From: Anoplolepis gracilipes
Lineage: Eukaryota; Arthropoda; Insecta; Hymenoptera; Formicidae
Assembly: GCF_047496725.1 (NCBI RefSeq)
Contig: NC_132971.1
Location: forward strand, 3,242,501 to 3,306,500
Reading direction: 5' to 3'
Length of the DNA: 64,000 nucleotides
A model generated the notes under the pieces. It searched no databases. It was not told the DNA's origin and saw only the letters and a list, made by a program, of their open reading frames with translations. Shown here in pieces: positions 61,978 to 64,000 of the stretch (the first letter of the stretch is position 1; every line of letters begins with the position of its first letter). The translations under genes were made by a program, and so were the position numbers.

Positions 61978-63098
61978 TGCAATAATTTTTTTTATAAGTG
62001 TGCATTAAAATTATCACAAATATATATGTATACATATGAACCTGGAATAACTTATTATTAATAGATAATCATAATATATAACTTTTAAATTAAATATTTT
62101 AATTTTCTAAAATTAAAGATTCTTAAATCGTAATATAATTGCGATTATTTCAATATGTCATTATTATATAAAAATATGTAATTTGTGTTTATTTATTATA
62201 ATGACATTACACACATAAAGTGAATACCAGTTTACTTACACCATGCAATGTACATCACTTTTCAACTTATAGCATTATACGAGTACATATATTAAATTTA
62301 TTAAAATTATTACATTTAATTTTTCTCGCATTTTTTTAGGAAACATTTTTTTTAATTTACAAATTTTATTACTTTACACAAGACATAGAAACTAAAATTT
62401 TATAAAAAAATTATTGCTAAATATTCATTATAAATCTTTGGATCTCATGTAAATTTCTGAAAAAATAAAATACGTCATATGCAAAAGCGTCGCTCATGCA
62501 ATATTCTCGAATATGTAAAATATGGTTTTCGCTTATTGTTAGAGTTTCGCTGATTTGGTTGCATTGTACGAAGAACTAACGACGACGACGGATTTCTCAT
62601 CAAGTAAGGAAGACTGGCACTCTTCTTTCTGCTTGATCGCAAATTTACTGTTACGTATTATTGCAAGTTGTGTTCATAAATTCTATGCGAATCCCAGAAC
62701 GCAATTTTAGTGACGTAGTTAACAATTACTGCGGAAAGACGAAAAGAACTTTAATTTAACCTGAGGAACAACGAATTTGTGCTTAATTTAAGATTTCCGA
62801 AACTGAAACTTAATAATTGAACTTTGCCATTATTACACATTAAACTTTTAGTACCTTAACTTAAAATGTATATGTATAGCAGAGAATAATGGCGTTGTTT
62901 AAAATATTAAATCAAATTCAGAAAAATTACGGAGGACTTTTATTTTAATTGTTAGTAGAAATTGTTAAAACTTTTACTTTAATAAATCTATATTTTTTTT
63001 ATAATCAAAATATATCAATGTGCGATTTTATTGAAGAGTTAAAGAAAAATAAATTGCCAGTTTAAAAAAAGAGAGAAAAAGAAATTTGTATTTGAGTA

Positions 63099-63100
<2 letters not shown>

Positions 63101-63133
<33 letters not shown>
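63101..63133. repeat. (TA)n microsatellite
   Basis: A pure TA run. Confidence 0.96.
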
Positions 63134-63136
<3 letters not shown>

Positions 63137-63329
63137 CGTGATTTGTATTGGCTTAAAATTAATTTTATTTGCCAAATATTGAAAGGGATTCTACTTAAAC
63201 AGAAATTTGAAAAAAATCTCGTTTCTCCAGCAAATTTATAAAGTTTTGGAATGGTATCGTACAGTGATTGATAGAAAAAGATATTCGTTTCTTATCACAT
63301 TGGTTACGGAACATTTTCTAAATTCTGTC

Positions 63330-63332
<3 letters not shown>

Positions 63333-63401
<69 letters not shown>
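63333..63401 (+). repeat. (CT)34 microsatellite
   Basis: A pure CT run, the only large GA/CT tract in the AT-rich compartment. Confidence 0.98.
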
Positions 63402-63403
<2 letters not shown>

Positions 63404-64000
63404 AATGATTTTAAACTTTTGTTCAGAATGCTCTACGAAGCATACAATCATGTTACACAAAGCGATGGTTCTTTTCAATAATACAAATGCTGATGTTTTG
63501 TCGAATAAACGAGTATTCTTTTGATAATTTGGCTTATTTAATCCGCTTGCATCTAGTTGAGAATGGCGGCATAACACAGAATAATGCAACGTCACGTAGA
63601 GTGCAGACTAAATACTTCTTGGCACTACATTTTCTTTTTTCTCTTACGGTGGTTACCGAGCTATCAGATAATAATACAGCGCTGTACATAATCTGATCCG
63701 AGTAGCAAGAAAGTAATACCTTCCTGACCGAGAAATTACACGGTTCTGGACCGGCGGGTTAAACAATTCCAAGTGTGATTTCTTTTGAAATCTCTTTCTT
63801 CCTCTATAGTGTTCGGTCTCACATTAAAAAAATTAAAAAATATTTTTTATGTTATAAAGTATTTTTTATATGTATAATTACTTCAAGAAAAGCTATATCA
63901 AATTTATTTTTGATTTATTGTGTTATTATTAGGAAATCACCAATTTCAAATAAAACTATAATTGATGTAATAAATCGGACAAAAAGTTGGGCGAATATAA

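Larger units (their letters stand above)
61224..64000. other. AT-rich compartment, right part
   Basis: No recognisable gene. A slightly GC-richer patch lies at 62510-62760. The frames at 63207-63595 are forced open by the (CT)n tract. Confidence 0.65.

Noticed and set aside
1..64000. tRNA, rRNA, snRNA and well-known insect microRNA sequences
   Set aside because: Looked for by eye (T-arm GGTTCRANYCC, U6 motifs, common mature microRNAs) and none found. A covariance-model scan would be decisive.

Overview
This is a eukaryotic, almost gene-free stretch of genome. Several traits point to an insect, most likely a hymenopteran such as an ant. CpG is not depleted and is often enriched (about 7-9 CpG per 60 bases around 5.0-5.3 kb). 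There are many long (GA)n/(CT)n, (CA)n and (TA)n microsatellites, introns or spacers are very long, and the GC level changes abruptly. The taxon is an inference: no marker gene is present.

Region 1 (1 to about 53.9 kb) has moderate GC and high CpG and contains no protein I can recognise. The open frames here are chance frames or frames forced open by microsatellites. With about 108,000 codons over six frames and a stop frequency near 4.5%, a longest chance run near 190 codons is expected, and that is what is seen. The visible content is simple repeats, a MITE-like element with 53-base terminal inverted repeats (7288-7502), a GATGC-type pentamer array (about 36.45 kb), an 8-mer array (about 45.8 kb), a few perfect palindromes and GC-rich patches that could be regulatory. 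It is best read as intergenic DNA or one or more large introns.

Region 2 (about 53.9 kb to the end) is much more AT-rich (roughly 20-25% GC by eye) and holds the only convincing gene, a single-exon 325-codon frame on the minus strand (60145-61122). It encodes a DDE_1-type (jerky/Tigger, pogo superfamily) transposase-derived protein. It has no CENP-B-type DNA-binding domain, the first catalytic Asp is replaced by Ala, and it carries a PCNA-binding-like (PIP) motif and basic tails. In this base composition a frame of that length cannot be chance. The most plausible reading is a domesticated, catalytically dead transposase; a young decayed element is the alternative. Nearby lie a fold-back element of about 560 bases (58720-59283), a second AT-rich fold-back whose arm motif recurs 1.8 kb away, and a diverged direct-repeat pair on either side of the gene. 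Region 2 therefore looks like a transposon-rich AT compartment.

No tRNA, rRNA, CRISPR array or operon was found.
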